Positions 8,144-9,240 of a stretch of DNA of 9,240 nucleotides are shown piece after piece; the first letter of the stretch is position 1, and each line of letters begins with the position of its first letter. This DNA comes from Spirochaetaceae bacterium (GTDB lineage: Bacteria > Spirochaetota > Spirochaetia > DSM-2461). The stretch is from NCBI GenBank assembly GCA_016342385.1, contig JAEINM010000137.1, forward strand, positions 1 through 9,240. Direction: 5' to 3'. Below the pieces are notes generated by a model, which saw nothing but the letters and a program-made list of their open reading frames with translations, searched no databases and was not told where the DNA came from. The position numbers and the translations under genes were made by a program.

Positions 8144-8623
8144 ATGGCAAAATGTGCCTGCGGAAGCGGAAATGATTATAAGAAATGTTGTGCTCTCTAT
8201 ATAAAGGACGGAGTAAAAGCTCCCACAGCCGAGGCTCTTATGCGGGCTCGGTACACGGCTTATGTCGAAAAACAAGTTGATTTTATTATTGACTCTCACG
8301 ATCCGGAAACGAGAAAGGATGTATCGAGAGAATCGGTTGAAGAGTGGGCCAATGATTCCAAATGGTTTGGTCTTGAAATCCTGAAAACAGCCCGTGGCGG
8401 GGAAGAGGATAAAACTGGAGTGGTGGAATTTATTGCCGAGTATAAGCAGAATGGAACAAAATTCAAACATCATGAACACAGCGATTTTGTCAAGAAAAAG
8501 GGAAAGTGGTATTTTCATGATTCCAGAATGATTAACGAACCGGTTGTGAATGCCAATAAAGTGGGACGCAATGATCCCTGCCCCTGTGGATCGGGCAAAA
8601 AATATAAAAAATGCTGCGGATAG
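8144..8623 (+). CDS. ychJ: YchJ-family protein (UPF0225) with two SEC-C zinc motifs
   Basis: Small cytosolic protein of 159 residues, the usual YchJ size; its biochemical role is not established in the family. The N-terminus carries CACGSGNDYKKCC (Cys4, 6, 15, 16) and the C-terminus CPCGSGKKYKKCC (Cys146, 148, 157, 158), both of the SEC-C type known from SecA tails, where the Cys-X-Cys...Cys-Cys/His set binds zinc. Between them, residues about 28-135 match the YchJ NTF2-like middle domain: LMRARYTAYV, DFIIDSHDPETR, WFGLEIL, GVVEFIAEYK and KKKGKWYFHD. GRNDPCPCGSGKKYKKCCG at the end is nearly invariant. ATG 8144 was chosen over the upstream TTG at 8132 because GGAGA (8134-8138) is spaced 5 nt from it and would overlap the TTG reading. 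It stands alone, with a probable own promoter. The N-terminal motif ends in Cys-Cys, complete in both copies. Confident in the family, not in any function. Confidence 0.93.
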   Translation: MAKCACGSGNDYKKCCALYIKDGVKAPTAEALMRARYTAYVEKQVDFIIDSHDPETRKDVSRESVEEWANDSKWFGLEILKTARGGEEDKTGVVEFIAEYKQNGTKFKHHEHSDFVKKKGKWYFHDSRMINEPVVNANKVGRNDPCPCGSGKKYKKCCG

Positions 8624-8624
8624 T

Positions 8625-8734
8625 CCCTTCGATACAATTTGATTAGACAAATTCCTCAGGAACCGAATGGACCGAAGTAAAACTGCAGCATACCGTTTGC
8701 TGAGTGCGACGAAGGAGTGTATCGAAGCACAGGG
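8625..8734. repeat. Imperfect palindromic intergenic repeat, about 110 bp
   Basis: Starts one base after the YchJ-family stop. The outer arms are perfect 8-mers, TTCGATAC (8628-8635) and GTATCGAA (8719-8726), with CCC before the left arm and GGG (8732-8734) after the right arm displaced by GCACA. Inner arms are CTCAGGAACCG (from 8655) against the reverse complement of CGTTTGCTGAG (8694-8704), sharing CTCAG/CTGAG plus most of the next bases. The layout (TCGA-rich outer arm, CTCAG inner arm, ACCGAA in the centre) resembles REP-like or MITE-like dispersed elements of the CTTCGA...CTCAG...CTGAG...TCGAAG kind found between genes in many bacteria. No open frame of note lies within. No T tract follows, so it is not a classical terminator, though its folded RNA could protect or end the upstream transcript. 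Confidence 0.6.
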
Positions 8735-8738
8735 AAAA

Positions 8739-8752
8739 TGTATTGTAATACA
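8739..8752. promoter_or_regulatory. Perfect 14-bp palindrome, candidate operator
   Basis: TGTATT-GT-AATACA is a perfect inverted repeat apart from its two central bases, lying 37 bases upstream of the TTGACA -35 element of the following gene. The size and symmetry suit a dimeric helix-turn-helix regulator. I cannot assign a regulator family. Confidence 0.35.
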
Positions 8753-8789
8753 CTTACTTTATGAAAATCATGGATAAGTAATTTCTTCA

Positions 8790-8818
8790 TTGACAGGGGA
8801 TCGTACATTTCCTATTGT
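8790..8818 (+). promoter_or_regulatory. Sigma-70-type promoter of the LiaF-like gene
   Basis: A perfect -35 TTGACA (8790-8795) is followed after exactly 17 bases by TATTGT (8813-8818), a 4/6 match to the -10 consensus. The expected transcript start, about 7 bases past the -10, falls at 8825-8826, that is on the A of the ATG of the next gene. Confidence 0.6.
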
Positions 8819-8825
8819 GTAGAAC

Positions 8826-9240
8826 ATGGATGATACAAATAACAGGAAACAAACCCCCATAGAAGAATTGCGTCAGAAGGTGATAAAAAAGCTGGAAGCA
8901 AATTATGCTCATGGATTTATGAATCTGGAAGAGTTTGAAAAACAGCTGGAAATGGTAGTTCACACCACTCTTCTGGAGGATTTATCCAGGATATCCGCTA
9001 ATCTTGAAACAATTTCCTCTGACAGAGAAGCTCCTCGCAGCAATTCTGTCAATACAGGAGATATAGAACCAGATGGGACTATCTTCTGCTTTATGGGCGG
9101 AGTTAAACGTAAGGGAAAATGGAGTCCTGCGAGAAATAATAAAGTTTTTTCCTTAATGGGAGGAATCGATCTGGATTTTTCAGAAGCTCTTCTTCCCCCG
9201 GGAGAAACCGTTTTTGATTTTTTCTGTATGATGAGCGGGA
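8826..9240 (+). CDS. DUF1707-like/LiaF-like domain protein, N-terminal part (3' end outside window)
   Basis: 138 residues are visible and the frame is open to the window edge. Residues about 12-55 (EELRQKVIKKLEANYAHG then NLEEFEKQLEMV) match the short helical DUF1707/SHOCT-like pattern of a basic helix, Y..G.L..EEFE..L. Residues 56-84 are a polar linker. From about 85 a LiaF-like beta domain begins: IFCFMGGVKRKGKWSP, VFSLMGGIDLDFSEALLPPG and VFDFFCMMSG, with the repeated hydrophobic-MGG turns and the IDLDFSEA strand of the family. LiaF proteins inhibit LiaRS-type cell-envelope stress signalling in Gram-positives; a role here is not established. No transmembrane segment lies in the visible part, unlike classical LiaF. 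ATG 8826 has no Shine-Dalgarno sequence before it and coincides with the predicted transcript start, suggesting a leaderless message. GTG 8880 (before IKKLEANYAHG) is an alternative but would cut the first helix. The gene is separated from the YchJ-family gene by the repeat. Confidence 0.72.
   Translation, partial: MDDTNNRKQTPIEELRQKVIKKLEANYAHGFMNLEEFEKQLEMVVHTTLLEDLSRISANLETISSDREAPRSNSVNTGDIEPDGTIFCFMGGVKRKGKWSPARNNKVFSLMGGIDLDFSEALLPPGETVFDFFCMMSG

Noticed and set aside
8087..8650. 187-residue open frame on the minus strand over the YchJ-family gene
   Set aside because: The + strand encodes an unmistakable YchJ protein; the antisense product shows no recognisable motif and starts inside the palindromic repeat.
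8761..8781. Tiny frame ATGAAAATCATGGATAAG plus stop before the LiaF-like promoter
   Set aside because: Six codons, no ribosome site, and located upstream of the predicted transcript start; chance is sufficient.
8624..8825. Possible CRISPR or tRNA in the gene-free stretch
   Set aside because: No regularly spaced direct repeats and no cloverleaf or CCA end; the structure is a single imperfect palindrome plus promoter elements.

Overview
The window holds the end of a RecBCD recombination/repair locus and the start of an unrelated downstream region. All genes run on the + strand. Everything between base 1 and about 8009 is one tightly packed transcription unit: the C-terminal part of recC (its start lies upstream of the window), complete recB, complete recD, and a SrkA-type (YihE/RdoA) stress-response kinase gene. 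The cistrons overlap by a few bases (recC/recB 8 or 23 nt depending on the recB start, recB/recD 4 nt through ATGA, recD/srkA 11 nt), which points to co-transcription and translational coupling.

After srkA come a 134-base intergenic stretch, a YchJ-family gene with a cysteine-rich SEC-C zinc motif at each end, a roughly 200-base gene-free stretch, and a gene that runs off the right edge. The last encodes a DUF1707-like helical segment followed by a LiaF-like domain. The 200-base stretch holds an imperfect palindromic repeat of about 110 bp, a perfect 14-bp palindrome, and a consensus-like TTGACA promoter placed so close to the last gene that its mRNA may be leaderless.

The organism cannot be named from the sequence alone. 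A moderately AT-rich, non-enterobacterial genome with a contiguous recC-recB-recD order (no ptrA between recC and recB, unlike E. coli, but as I recall for Borrelia) is compatible with a free-living spirochaete. This is an inference of modest confidence.

Functionally, RecB (3'-5' helicase plus nuclease), RecC (scaffold and Chi scanning) and RecD (5'-3' helicase) form one complex that processes double-strand ends for RecA loading. SrkA as fourth cistron would link this repair machine to a kinase known in E. coli to protect stressed cells. I see no tRNA, rRNA, CRISPR array, insertion sequence or phage gene, and no clear undescribed system. The most interesting signals are the recCBD-srkA coupling, the G8 run at the recC/recB junction, the palindromic repeat, and the possible leaderless gene.
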